Both the position numbers and the translations under genes were made by a program. Under the pieces are notes generated by a model. The model ran no database searches, was not told the DNA's origin, and saw only the letters and a list, made by a program, of their open reading frames with translations. From Streptomyces koelreuteriae (GTDB taxonomy: Bacteria > Actinomycetota > Actinomycetes > Streptomycetales > Streptomycetaceae), in NCBI RefSeq assembly GCF_018604545.1, contig NZ_CP075896.1, forward strand, positions 3,968,001 to 4,032,000: a stretch of 64,000 nucleotides of DNA. Reading direction: 5' to 3'. Position 1 is the stretch's first letter. The number at the start of each line of letters is the position of its first letter. Of the stretch, positions 25,461 through 33,380 are shown piece by piece.

Positions 25461-25490
25461 GCTCACAAACTATCATCTAAGTTTGTGAGC
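25461..25490. repeat. Left-end hairpin of the TnpB element
   Basis: GCTCACAAACT and AGTTTGTGAGC form a perfect 11-bp stem with loop ATCATCTA, directly upstream of the tnpB start. TnpA-type transposases recognise such hairpins at element ends. It is far more AT-rich than its surroundings. Confidence 0.8.
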
Positions 25491-25536
25491 ATCCTGGAAT
25501 CGATGGAACGGGGGCTGCTGCGGCGGCCCTGAGCCG

Positions 25537-26808
25537 TCACGACCCGATGTCCACGACCCGGGCCCAGTCCGGCGGCGAGTCCGGGACGTAAACGGGGTTG
25601 GACTCGTCGTAGGCGTGGTCGTCGTAGGCGTGGCCGTCGTAGCCGCGTGGGAAGAGGCCCACGACCGTGCGGCACGGAGGCCGGGTGCCGGGCCAGCGCG
25701 TCTGGCCGTCGGTGAGGGCCACGACGACGTCCGGGGCCGGGCGGGAGCGCAGGGCGCGGGTGAAGCCGGCGCGCAGGTCCGTGCCGCCGCCGCCCGTCAG
25801 GTGGATGCCCTCGGCGCGGCACAGGCGGCGGGCGAAACCGGCCGAGGCGTCGCAGGGCACGACGGTGACGAGGTCGCGGCGTCCGCCGACCGCCCGGGCG
25901 ATCTCGGCGACCTCCAGGAGCGCGCTGCCGAGTTCGGCGTCGCTGACCGAGCCGGAGGTGTCGATGATGACCGACACCCGGGGCGGGCGGCGGCGCAGGC
26001 TCGGCAGGACGATGCCGGGGATCGCGGTCGAGCGCCGGGCGGGCCTGCCGTAGGTGTAGTCCTCGCCCGCGCCGGGGCCGGACGTGGCCGAGCGGATCGC
26101 CGCGCCCAGCAACTCCCGCCAGGGCTGGGGCGGATGGAAGGCCTCCTCGGCCCAGCGCCGCCAGCCCTGCGGGGCGCTGCCCGGGCGGCCGGTGATGCCC
26201 TGCGCCACCCGGAAGCGGACGGCGTCCCTTTCCTGCTCGCTCAGGCCGTGCGCGCCGTCCGGGCCGAACTCCCACTCCCGGCCCCGGCCGTCGGCGCCAC
26301 TGCCGCAGTCCAGCCAGGCGAGGTCCTGCATACGCGGGCCGACGCTGAACTTCCGGAGGTACTCCTCCATCAACTCGCCTTCCGCCAGCCCCAGATCGCC
26401 CGGCTCGACGACCCCCTCGGGGCGGGCGAGGCCGTCGCCGTAGACGTCGTCGTTGATCTCGAAGTCGGCGGCGATGTTCATCCGCAGCCGATCCCCGGGG
26501 CCGTTCAGGCCCCGCTCCCGGGCGACCCGGTCGCTGCGGCCGTGGTGGTCGCGCAGCAGGTGCGACACCTCGTGCACCCATACCCCGGCCAGTTCCTCGA
26601 CGGGCGTACGGTCCACGAACACCGGCGAGACGTAGCACCGCCAGTGCCGGTCGACGCCCATCGTCGGCACCCGGCGCGACTCCACGACATGCAGGGCGAA
26701 CAGGGCCGTCGCGAGGTAGGGGCGGACGCGGGCGGCGTGCAGGCGGGCGGCGAAGAGCTTGTCCCGGTCGAGGGTTCCGGTTCCGGTTCCGGTCTCCGTG
26801 GCCGTCAT
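25537..26808 (-). CDS. DUF2201-type protein: HExxH metallopeptidase-like and vWA domains
   Basis: Protein of 423 aa, partner of the MoxR ATPase. The N-terminal half is a peptidase-like domain with H79-E80-xx-H83 in WVHEVSHLLRDHH. The C-terminal half is a von Willebrand A domain with an intact metal site, DTSGSVS (D283, S285, S287), a later Thr in GGGGTDL and an Asp in VVALTDGQT. A linker tail repeats YDGHAYDDHAYDE. Start ATG 26808 overlaps the MoxR stop (ATGA), indicating coupled translation. MoxR-vWA pairs act as chaperone-like remodelers of client proteins; the client here is unknown. Confidence 0.9.
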   Translation of the reverse strand: MTATETGTGTGTLDRDKLFAARLHAARVRPYLATALFALHVVESRRVPTMGVDRHWRCYVSPVFVDRTPVEELAGVWVHEVSHLLRDHHGRSDRVARERGLNGPGDRLRMNIAADFEINDDVYGDGLARPEGVVEPGDLGLAEGELMEEYLRKFSVGPRMQDLAWLDCGSGADGRGREWEFGPDGAHGLSEQERDAVRFRVAQGITGRPGSAPQGWRRWAEEAFHPPQPWRELLGAAIRSATSGPGAGEDYTYGRPARRSTAIPGIVLPSLRRRPPRVSVIIDTSGSVSDAELGSALLEVAEIARAVGGRRDLVTVVPCDASAGFARRLCRAEGIHLTGGGGTDLRAGFTRALRSRPAPDVVVALTDGQTRWPGTRPPCRTVVGLFPRGYDGHAYDDHAYDESNPVYVPDSPPDWARVVDIGS

Positions 26809-28058
26809 CGGCCCGCCTTCGCCACGGCCTCTTCCGCGGCCGCCGTCCGGGCCGCCGCGCGGTCCGCCCGGCCGGAGAGGGACACGACGCCGGCGAGGCG
26901 CTCGATCGCCGCCGGTACGTCCCAGTCCTCCCGGCGCAGGGCCGCGAGCGTGGTCGCGGGGACGACCACGACATCCGGGGGCCCGCTCTCCACCGCCTTG
27001 ACCAGCAGGGCCCACGCCGCGTCCCAGCGGGGCCGCTCCGGGCGGCTGCGGACCGCCGCCACCACGGCGTCCAGCGCGGCCTGGCGCAGATCGCCCCGCT
27101 CGGGCAGGACCGCCCCGGCCGGGTCGGCGAGCAGGGTCTCGGGGTCCGGGAGGTCCATCCGGTCCAGGCTCGCCAGCAGTTCGAGTCCCGGCCCGTCCCC
27201 GACGGTGCCCCGGACCAGCAGGGACAGGACGTCACGGGAGGAGCCGGCCGCGGTGGCGAAGGCGATGAGATGCAGCGTCATCTCCCAGCTCCGGGGCGAC
27301 GGCCAGGCCCCGCCCCGGCGGGTCTCTCCGCTGGGCAGCCGGTGCACGAGCCCGGGGCGCGCCGTGAGCAGCTCGCACACGGCACGGCGGGCGAAGGCCA
27401 CGGCGTCCGGCAGCTTCCCGGGGTCGAGCCGGGGCAGGGTCGCCCGGGGCCAGGTCCCGCCGAGGCCCCGGACGACGACGTCGGTGTCGTGCGCCCACTG
27501 GAGGTGGACGAAGCGGTTGGCGAGCGGCGGGCTCAGTTCCCAGCCGTCGGCGGCCGAGGAACGCGGGTTGGCGGCGGCCACGATCCGCACGCCGGGCGGC
27601 AGCCGCAGCGCGCCGATCCGCCGCTCCAGCACGAGCCGGAGCAGGGCGGCCTGGACGGCGGGTGGTGCGGTGGAGAGTTCGTCGAGGAACAGCAGTCCCC
27701 GGCCGGCCCGCACCAGACGTACCGCCCAGTCCGGCGGGGCCAGGGGCACGCCCTGTTCGGCGGGGTCGTCGCCGACGATCGGCAGCCCCGAGAAGTCGGA
27801 CGGCTCGTGCACGCTCGCGATCACCGTCGTCAGCGGCAGATCCAGGGCGTCGGCGAGCTGGTTCAGGGCCGCCGTCTTTCCGATGCCCGGCTCTCCCCAC
27901 AGCAGCACGGGCAGATCGGCTGCCACGGCCAGGGTGAGGGCTTCCAGTTGGCTGTCGGGGCGGGGTTCGGTGGTGGTGTCGCGCAGGAGGGTCAGCAGGT
28001 CGGCGGCGATGTCGAGGCGGGCGGTGGTGTCGGCGAGGGGTGTGCTGCGTGTGGGCAT
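26805..28058 (-). CDS. MoxR-type AAA+ ATPase
   Basis: ATPase of 417 aa. Walker A is GEPGIGKT (55-62), Walker B LLFLDEL at about 119-125, sensor 1 in VAAANPRSSAADG, and the helical MoxR insert follows. The C-terminal ~150 residues form the AAA lid plus an extra helical tail rich in Ala and Arg. It is the middle gene of a three-gene minus-strand operon: the unknown 450-aa protein 49 bp upstream and the vWA partner overlapping by four bases downstream. It probably drives conformational remodeling together with the vWA protein. Confidence 0.92.
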   Translation of the reverse strand: MPTRSTPLADTTARLDIAADLLTLLRDTTTEPRPDSQLEALTLAVAADLPVLLWGEPGIGKTAALNQLADALDLPLTTVIASVHEPSDFSGLPIVGDDPAEQGVPLAPPDWAVRLVRAGRGLLFLDELSTAPPAVQAALLRLVLERRIGALRLPPGVRIVAAANPRSSAADGWELSPPLANRFVHLQWAHDTDVVVRGLGGTWPRATLPRLDPGKLPDAVAFARRAVCELLTARPGLVHRLPSGETRRGGAWPSPRSWEMTLHLIAFATAAGSSRDVLSLLVRGTVGDGPGLELLASLDRMDLPDPETLLADPAGAVLPERGDLRQAALDAVVAAVRSRPERPRWDAAWALLVKAVESGPPDVVVVPATTLAALRREDWDVPAAIERLAGVVSLSGRADRAAARTAAAEEAVAKAGR

Positions 28059-28107
28059 GGGTGATCACCTTTGGGGTTCAGGAGTTTCGGAGTGCGGGCG
28101 GGGCCGG

Positions 28108-29460
28108 TCACATGTGACGGGGATGCGGGCCCTGTTCTCGGGAGCGGCGGAGGTCCCAGGGGCGCAGGCTGCCGGGCGGGGGCCCGTCCAGGCCCGCCCG
28201 GAACAGCCCGTGGGCGACGCGCCGCCGCGCGGCCGTGTCCAGCGCGTCCCGCAGCGGGCCGTCACGCAGCACCGCTTCGGGGCCCAGCAGACTCTCCACG
28301 GCGGCCAGCGCCCCGGTGACGTCGCCGTGCCGGAGGCGTTCGCGTACGCCGAGAAGGCAGTCGGGGCGGCGGTGTGCCCGGTCGATGGCCTGGAGGCAGG
28401 GCAGGGGCGGTCCGCCGAGGGCGGCGAGCAGTTCCTCGCGCCGGATCTCGTCCGGGGCGTGGTCCAGCGCGGCCAGGGTGCCGTCGACCAGGCCGATGGT
28501 GTGCCGGGCTCCCCTGCACTCCACCTGCCGTGGATCACCCGGGTCCTCCCGTACCCCGGAGGTGCCGGTCCGTTCCACCCCGAGCGCCGGGGCGACCAGG
28601 GGGTGCAGGCGGCCGGGGTCGATCGCCCCGGCCCGGAGCAGTTCCAGGTCGGGCAGCACCCAGGTCGCCGCGTCGGGCAGGACGGGCAGCGTGGGGTCGG
28701 GGGCGTGGGACGACACCACCGCGGTGCCGTCGGACACGTCCAGGACCAGCCGGTTGCGCGCCCCGAGGCGGACCGCGACCCGGCCGGTCGACCGCCCCTC
28801 GGCACGCAGCAGGATCTCCGCCTCGGCCGCCCACCGGTCGACGGCGCGGCGATGGCCCTGCGGCAGCGGCCCGGGAGCCGAACGACCGTCCGTGGCGGGA
28901 AGATCCGCCCCCGCCCGCACCCGCAGCTCCCCCACCCGGCGGGCATCCCACAGATGCCGGTGCAGGTCGAGACGGAACCGCCGGCTGGGGCGGGGATGCG
29001 GATGGCGGGGACGCGGAGGACGCCGGCCGGTCGTGTCGGAGGCGTCCCACAGGGCGAGGCTGAGCCGCTGACCGGCGTCGGCCCAGGCCGGTGGGGTCCG
29101 CACCACGAGGTGCAGCGGTGCGGGGCCCGTGGTGTCGTACCGGGCCAGGCCGATCGTCAGCCCCGGCCGCAGCAGCCCGTCGGGGGCGATCCTCGGCAGG
29201 TGCCAGCGCAGCAGGTCGGGAGCCAGGTGACGCAGGTCGGCCCGGAGCAGGGCGGCGAGTTCGCGGCCGTGGGTCCGGGCCACGGCACGTGGCTGGAGGT
29301 CGACGTCGATACCGGCGGCGGCGCACGCACCGGCCCAGTCGCCGGCCCGGCGACGCGCGGTCGCGGTCTCGATCATGGAGGGCGGCACGGCGAACTCGCG
29401 CACGCGCGGCCAGAAGGAGGTCGGGGTGTCCCCGTTCGCGGTGTGGGTGAGCATCAGCAC
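28108..29460 (-). CDS. Unknown protein encoded with MoxR and vWA partners
   Basis: Protein of 450 aa that I do not recognise. It begins MLMLTHTANGDTPTSFWPRV with PPSMIETATARRRAGDWAGA close behind, which looks like a helical repeat start. The middle has basic Pro/His/Arg-rich stretches and strands (GRVAVRLGARNRLVLDVSDG). The C-terminus is helical with CLLGVRERLRHGDVTGALAA, another repeat-like segment. There is no signal peptide or membrane helix. It is the first gene of the MoxR/vWA operon and so a likely client or adaptor; function cannot be assigned. Confidence 0.75.
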   Translation of the reverse strand: MLMLTHTANGDTPTSFWPRVREFAVPPSMIETATARRRAGDWAGACAAAGIDVDLQPRAVARTHGRELAALLRADLRHLAPDLLRWHLPRIAPDGLLRPGLTIGLARYDTTGPAPLHLVVRTPPAWADAGQRLSLALWDASDTTGRRPPRPRHPHPRPSRRFRLDLHRHLWDARRVGELRVRAGADLPATDGRSAPGPLPQGHRRAVDRWAAEAEILLRAEGRSTGRVAVRLGARNRLVLDVSDGTAVVSSHAPDPTLPVLPDAATWVLPDLELLRAGAIDPGRLHPLVAPALGVERTGTSGVREDPGDPRQVECRGARHTIGLVDGTLAALDHAPDEIRREELLAALGGPPLPCLQAIDRAHRRPDCLLGVRERLRHGDVTGALAAVESLLGPEAVLRDGPLRDALDTAARRRVAHGLFRAGLDGPPPGSLRPWDLRRSREQGPHPRHM

Positions 29461-29544
29461 TCACCTGGCGCGGACGGGACCCCCAATCTGTCACGGGAGG
29501 TCGTCATCGCGGCGATGCTAACGGCCCCCCTCGTCCTCGCGCAC

Positions 29545-29556
29545 CCGAATATTCGG
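29545..29556. promoter_or_regulatory. 12-bp perfect palindrome before the MoxR/vWA operon
   Basis: CCGAATATTCGG lies in the 100-bp gap between the FAD oxidoreductase stop (29561) and the first gene of the MoxR operon (start 29460). It is a candidate operator; the binding factor is unknown. Confidence 0.45.
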
Positions 29557-29560
29557 CGGC

Positions 29561-30736
29561 TCAGACGATGTGCGACTCGGGCCGGATCTCCGCCCCCGCC
29601 CGGAAGCGGTCGGCGGTGAGGGGACCTACGTCGACGCAGGGTGGCCGGTCCAGGTACAGGTCGCGGACGATCTCCCCCACCGCCGGGGCCTGGAGGAAGC
29701 CGTGGCCGGAGAAGCCGGTGGCGTAGAGGAAGTTGACGATCTCATCTGAGCGGCCGATGAGCGCGTTGTGGTCAGGTGTCACCTCGTAGAGCCCGGCCCA
29801 GCCGCCCGCCGTCTCCAGGGCGGCGAGGTCGGGGGCGCGATGGCGTACGACGTCGCGGAAGAGTCCGAGCCACTCGGGGGTCCAGGTGGTGTCGAAGCCG
29901 TCCGGCTCGGCGGGGTCGGCCAGGCCGAACAGGAGGCCGTCGTCGCTGTTGTGGAAGTAGGCCGAGGAGGAGAAGTCGATGGTGAAGGGGATGCGCGGGG
30001 CGGGGGGTGTGAGCGGGACGGTGAAGGCCAGTTGGCGGCGGACCGGCCGGACGGGGAGGGGGACTCCGGCCAGGTCGCCGATCCGGGCCGACCAGGCACC
30101 GGCGGCGCAGACGACCGTGGCGCAGTCGATCCGGCCGCGGTCGGTGTGGACGGCCGTGACCCGATCGCCTCGGGTGTCGAGGCCGGTGACGCTGGTGCGG
30201 GTCGCGAGGACCGCCCCGGCCCGGGTGGCCGCACGCGCGTAGCCCTGGACGACCAGGGCGGGCCGGGCGTGGCCGTCGGCGGGCGAGTGGGCGGCGGCCA
30301 GCAGCCCTTCGGTGCTGACGTAGGGGCAGAGGCGGCGGGCTTCGGCCGGGTCGGTCATACGGCTGGGGACGCCCAGGGAGTTCTGCAGCCGGACGGCGGC
30401 CTCGAAGTCGGCGACCTGGCGCTCGGTGGTGAGCAGGAAGAGGTAGCCGACGGTGTCGAGGCGGATGTCGGCGCCGGGGCGGTCCGGGAAGTCCCGGAAG
30501 GCGCGCAGACTCCGGTCGCCCAGTTCGATGTTGAGCGGGTCGGAGAAGTGCGCCCGTACACCGCCGATCGGTTTGCCGGAGCTGCCGCAGCCCAGCTCTC
30601 CGCGTTCCACGACGACGATGTTCCGCACCCCGGCCTCGGCCAGGTGGAAAGCGATGCTCGTGCCCATCACACCACCGCCGATGATCACGACGTCGGCGGT
30701 GCGGGGGACGGTGGGGAGGAGGGGTGAGGAGGTCAA
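29561..30736 (-). CDS. FAD-dependent amine oxidoreductase (DAO family)
   Basis: Flavoenzyme of 391 aa related to glycine/sarcosine oxidases and dimethylglycine dehydrogenases. The Rossmann motif is VVIIGGGVMGTSIAFHLAEAG (residues about 16-36), followed by the E of VVVERGELG. GCGSSGKPIGGVRAHFSDPL is the FAD-contacting loop, and the C-terminal GLYEVTPDHNALIG plus ATGFSGHGFLQAPAVGE are signatures of this family. It starts at TTG 30736 by the frame limit with GAAGGGAT upstream, so the first few residues are uncertain. It stands alone; the substrate amine is unknown. Confidence 0.9.
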   Translation of the reverse strand: MTSSPLLPTVPRTADVVIIGGGVMGTSIAFHLAEAGVRNIVVVERGELGCGSSGKPIGGVRAHFSDPLNIELGDRSLRAFRDFPDRPGADIRLDTVGYLFLLTTERQVADFEAAVRLQNSLGVPSRMTDPAEARRLCPYVSTEGLLAAAHSPADGHARPALVVQGYARAATRAGAVLATRTSVTGLDTRGDRVTAVHTDRGRIDCATVVCAAGAWSARIGDLAGVPLPVRPVRRQLAFTVPLTPPAPRIPFTIDFSSSAYFHNSDDGLLFGLADPAEPDGFDTTWTPEWLGLFRDVVRHRAPDLAALETAGGWAGLYEVTPDHNALIGRSDEIVNFLYATGFSGHGFLQAPAVGEIVRDLYLDRPPCVDVGPLTADRFRAGAEIRPESHIV

Positions 30737-30828
30737 CGGGCCATCCCTTCACGGTGCCGTGTCATGGCACCCGGTGGTGGGGGTGTTGCCCAGCGGGCCC
30801 CGCACCCCATCGGACTTTGCCATCTCTT

Positions 30829-30855
30829 TACAACCCGCCGCCCCGCCGCCTCGTC
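30829..30855 (+). promoter_or_regulatory. Candidate ECF-sigma promoter of the sortase operon
   Basis: TACAAC (30829-30834) and CGTC (30852-30855) are separated by 17 nt between AAC and CGTC, the pattern of ECF -35 AAC and -10 CGTC elements. It is about 70 bp before the first gene. The operon encodes an ECF sigma factor, so autoregulation is plausible. Confidence 0.5.
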
Positions 30856-30923
30856 TCTCCGCACGACCCGTCACCCACCCCGCCGGCCGACCATCGGCGG
30901 GACCGACGAAGGAGAGCGATTCC

Positions 30924-31301
30924 ATGCGCCGAACCGTCCTGAGCGCCCTGGCCCTCGCGGGCACCGCCGTCCTGCTGGGCACCGTGCCCGCGTTCGCCGA
31001 CGGGGGCAAGACCCCGAGCCCCGTCCCCTCGTCCACCCCGCCGCAGGCCAGTGCCGAACCGACCCGGGCACCGGCCGCGAAGGACAGCACCCGCCCGGCC
31101 CCGAAGCCCGAACCGACCCGGGCGCCGGCCGACGGCCAGGTCTCCATCCGGCCGGGCGGCGCGCCCGACACCGGTGTGACGCCGGCGTCCTCGTCCTCCG
31201 GGAGCGACGGCACGGCGATCGGCGCGGGCGCCGCCGCGGCGTTCGCGCTGGGCGGCACGGCGGTCTTCGTCGTACGGCGCCGCCGGGCGACCGGGGCATG
31301 A
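30924..31301 (+). CDS. Small surface protein, probable class F sortase substrate
   Basis: Precursor of 125 aa. It has a signal peptide (MRRTVLSALALAGTAVLLG, cut near AFA-D), then a Pro/Ser/Thr/Ala-rich wall-spanning region with two copies of EPTRAPA, then the motif GAPDTGV, a hydrophobic helix (about 99-116) and a basic tail VVRRRRATGA. This is a cell-wall sorting layout with APDTG in place of LPxTG. Its stop codon overlaps the sortase start (ATGA), which supports it being the cognate substrate. GAAGGAGAG precedes ATG 30924. Confidence 0.85.
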   Translation: MRRTVLSALALAGTAVLLGTVPAFADGGKTPSPVPSSTPPQASAEPTRAPAAKDSTRPAPKPEPTRAPADGQVSIRPGGAPDTGVTPASSSSGSDGTAIGAGAAAAFALGGTAVFVVRRRRATGA

Positions 31302-31921
31302 CCGCGTTCTCCAGGCGCGCGTTCACGACCGCGGCACTGGCGTCGCTGCCGGCGGCCCTGCTGACGGCGTGCGGGAGCCACGGGACCACCACGGGACGAC
31401 GTCCCAGGCCCCGGGCGGTGCCGGCCGAGGGGGCGCGTCCCCTGGCCCGTTCCGCCCCGGTCCGGCTGCTCGTCCCGGCCATCGGCGTCGACACCCCGGT
31501 CATCCGGCTGGGCCTGGCGCCCGACGGCACGGCGGAGGTGCCGCCGATCACGGCGGACGACCGGGCGGGCTGGTACCGGCACTCACCGACGCCGGGACAG
31601 ACCGGCCCCTCGGTGATCCTCGGACACGTCACGGTCGGGAAGTACGGCGACGGCGTCTTCCGCCGGCTCGACCGGCTGCGCCGGGGCGAGCGGATCGTGA
31701 CGCGCCTGGAAAACGGCACGGCGGCGGAGTTCGCCGTCACGGCCGTACGGACCACCCCGAAAACCGACTTCCCCGCGGACGACGTCTACGGGGACGTGGA
31801 CCGCCCGGAGCTGCGGCTGATCACGTGCGGCGGAGCGCGTACCGGCGACGGATACGCGGACAACGTGATCGTCTTCGCGGCGCTGAGCGGCGCCGAGTCC
31901 CCGACCCCTGGAGAGCGTTGA
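31298..31921 (+). CDS. Class F sortase
   Basis: Transpeptidase of 207 aa that anchors surface proteins. The N-terminus has twin arginines and a lipobox-like LLTAC (Cys25), so membrane attachment may be by lipid. Catalytic His110 is in VILGHV, Cys177 in LITCGG, and Arg181 follows. The core VRLLVPAIGVDTPVIRLG is typical of class F/E. It overlaps the substrate gene upstream (ATGA) and the sigma factor gene downstream (TTGA), a fully coupled operon. Confidence 0.93.
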   Translation: MTAFSRRAFTTAALASLPAALLTACGSHGTTTGRRPRPRAVPAEGARPLARSAPVRLLVPAIGVDTPVIRLGLAPDGTAEVPPITADDRAGWYRHSPTPGQTGPSVILGHVTVGKYGDGVFRRLDRLRRGERIVTRLENGTAAEFAVTAVRTTPKTDFPADDVYGDVDRPELRLITCGGARTGDGYADNVIVFAALSGAESPTPGER

Positions 31922-32409
31922 AACGGTCCCGCGAGAAGGCCGCGTCCGAACTGTTCGCCGCCCTCTACCCGCGCCTCGCCGGCTGGTGCCGCCGGCTCGT
32001 CGACGACGACGGGACGGCCCACGAGATCGCCTCGGAGGCGTTCACCCGGCTCTGGGCCCGCTGGACGTCCGTGGAGGAGCCCCGCGGCTTCCTCTACGTC
32101 ACCGCGGCCAACCTCGTCCGCGACCACTGGCGCAAACTGGAGCGCGAGCGCCGGGCCATGCACCGCGTCACCTCGGAGGCCGCCGTACGGCCCCACCCCG
32201 AGCAGGCCGACCCGTCCGTGCGGCTGCTCGTCCAGTCGCTCCCGGAACGACTCCGCGTGCCGATCCTCCTCCACTACTACGCTGACATGCCGATCCGGGA
32301 GGTGTCCGCACTGACCGGACGCAAGGAAGGAACCGTCAAGGCCGACCTGCACGCGGCCCGGGAACTGCTCCGCGTCCACCTGAGGAGAAGCCTTGACCAC
32401 ACGCCTTGA
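31918..32409 (+). CDS. ECF-type RNA polymerase sigma factor
   Basis: Sigma-70 family factor of 163 aa. Region 2 is at about residues 8-75 (AHEIASEAFTRLWARW, then GFLYVTAANLVRDHWRK) and region 4 at about 103-155 (LPERLRVPILLHYYADMPIREVSALTGRKEGTVKADLHAARELL). The start is TTG 31918, whose TTGA overlaps the sortase stop. The next gene starts inside its 3' end. An ECF factor inside a sortase operon suggests it controls surface display; the candidate promoter at 30829 fits. Confidence 0.9.
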   Translation: MKRSREKAASELFAALYPRLAGWCRRLVDDDGTAHEIASEAFTRLWARWTSVEEPRGFLYVTAANLVRDHWRKLERERRAMHRVTSEAAVRPHPEQADPSVRLLVQSLPERLRVPILLHYYADMPIREVSALTGRKEGTVKADLHAARELLRVHLRRSLDHTP

Positions 32410-32968
32410 CGACGTCCCGGGCGACCCGGGTGAGCCGGACGAGGCGGGGTTCGGCCCCGACGACCCGCTCGCCGTGATCCTGCGCCCCTCCTCCCCCGAC
32501 TACCTGAGCGCACCCCCCGGCCAGTACGACGCCGTCCGCCGCAGGGCGAGCCGCCGGCGCCTCCTGCGCACTGCGGCCGGAGCCGGTGTGTGCTGTGCCG
32601 TGGCCGCCCTCATCGCGCTCCCCCTGCGTCTCGCCGCGCCGGACCGCCCCGCCTCCCCGACGATCCCGATGGCCCCGCCGCCCGCGACGACACCCGATCC
32701 CACCCTGCCGTCGTCGCCCTCCCCCTCCGCGTCGTCCTCGGCGCCGTCGCCCGCCCCGACCGACGTACCGCCCTCCGCGCGGACTTCCGCACCGTCCTCC
32801 GTGCCGTCTTCCGGGCCGACCTCCGCGACCGACGCACCGACCCCCGACTCGACCGGCCCGCGCACGGACAGCCCCCGCACCACCCGCCCGACGTCCGGGT
32901 CCCGCACCCCGTCGGCCACACCGACCCCGGCGCGGGACCTGCCGTCGAACGGGCTGGTGGGTCAGTAG
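32393..32968 (+). CDS. Membrane-anchored Pro/Ser/Thr-rich protein, possible anti-sigma-like partner
   Basis: Protein of 191 aa. About 60 cytoplasmic residues (ending RRRASRRRLLR) precede one membrane helix (AAGAGVCCAVAALIALPLRL), then a ~115-residue extracellular tail almost wholly Pro, Ser, Thr and Ala. The start is TTG 32393, inside the sigma gene, with GAGGAGA upstream. Its topology and position directly after an ECF gene resemble membrane anti-sigma factors, but I see no known anti-sigma domain, so this is a guess. Confidence 0.75.
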   Translation: MTTRLDDVPGDPGEPDEAGFGPDDPLAVILRPSSPDYLSAPPGQYDAVRRRASRRRLLRTAAGAGVCCAVAALIALPLRLAAPDRPASPTIPMAPPPATTPDPTLPSSPSPSASSSAPSPAPTDVPPSARTSAPSSVPSSGPTSATDAPTPDSTGPRTDSPRTTRPTSGSRTPSATPTPARDLPSNGLVGQ

Positions 32969-33380
32969 GGGGCTGCGGTTCCGCCCGCGCGATCAGCGGG
33001 AGTTCGCGCGCCTGACGGCGGCCGAGCGGCAGGCGGCACCGCACATGCGCGGCTCGCCCCGCGTGCACGCCGCGCTGGCCGGGTGCGTCGGCTGGCCGGA
33101 GCGGGTGAACAACCCGCAGCACCGTCTGCGCATCACCAAGGCCCCGAAGCTGCTGATGATGCACTCCCGGCACGACCCGGCCAACCCCCACTCCTGGGCG
33201 GCCGAAGCGCACCGGCAGACCCGCGGCAGGGCCGTCCTGCTGACGTACGAGGGCGCGGGACACCGCGTCTACGACCGGAGCGACTGCACCCGCGACGCGA
33301 TGGACGGCTACCTCGTGTCCCTGAAGGTCCCGCGCGACGGCGGCAGTTGCGCCACGGCCGATCCGGTCACCGGGGGCTAG
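32967..33380 (+). pseudogene. Truncated tripeptidyl aminopeptidase-like gene (C-terminal part)
   Basis: Only the C-terminal TAP-like domain remains: APHMRGSPRV, CVGWPERVNNPQHRLRI, KLLMMHSRHDPANPHSWAAE (the acid Asp), LLTYEGAGHRVYDRSDC (the base His) and LKVPRDGG-C. The signal peptide, oxyanion loop and Ser nucleophile, about 350-400 residues, are missing. There is no clear start codon or ribosome-binding site. It starts right after the stop of the Pro-rich protein and its last four bases overlap the DUF4328 gene on the other strand. The intact relative in this window is at 20330. Confidence 0.8.

Larger units (their letters stand above)
24229..25490 (-). mobile_element. IS200/IS605-type element with tnpB only
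   Basis: The element holds a tnpB gene but no tnpA transposase, like the IS1341 group. On the minus strand its left side has an 11-bp-stem hairpin (25461-25490) directly before tnpB. The right side ends after tnpB with a small hairpin and the terminal AAGTCAA (24229-24235). It is inserted between the GH97 gene and the MoxR/vWA operon. The outer boundaries are estimated from these marks. Confidence 0.7.

Noticed and set aside
25615..29619. Plus-strand open frame of about 1300 codons opposite the MoxR operon
   Set aside because: It shadows three minus-strand genes with clear domains and overlapping starts; no domain is visible in it.
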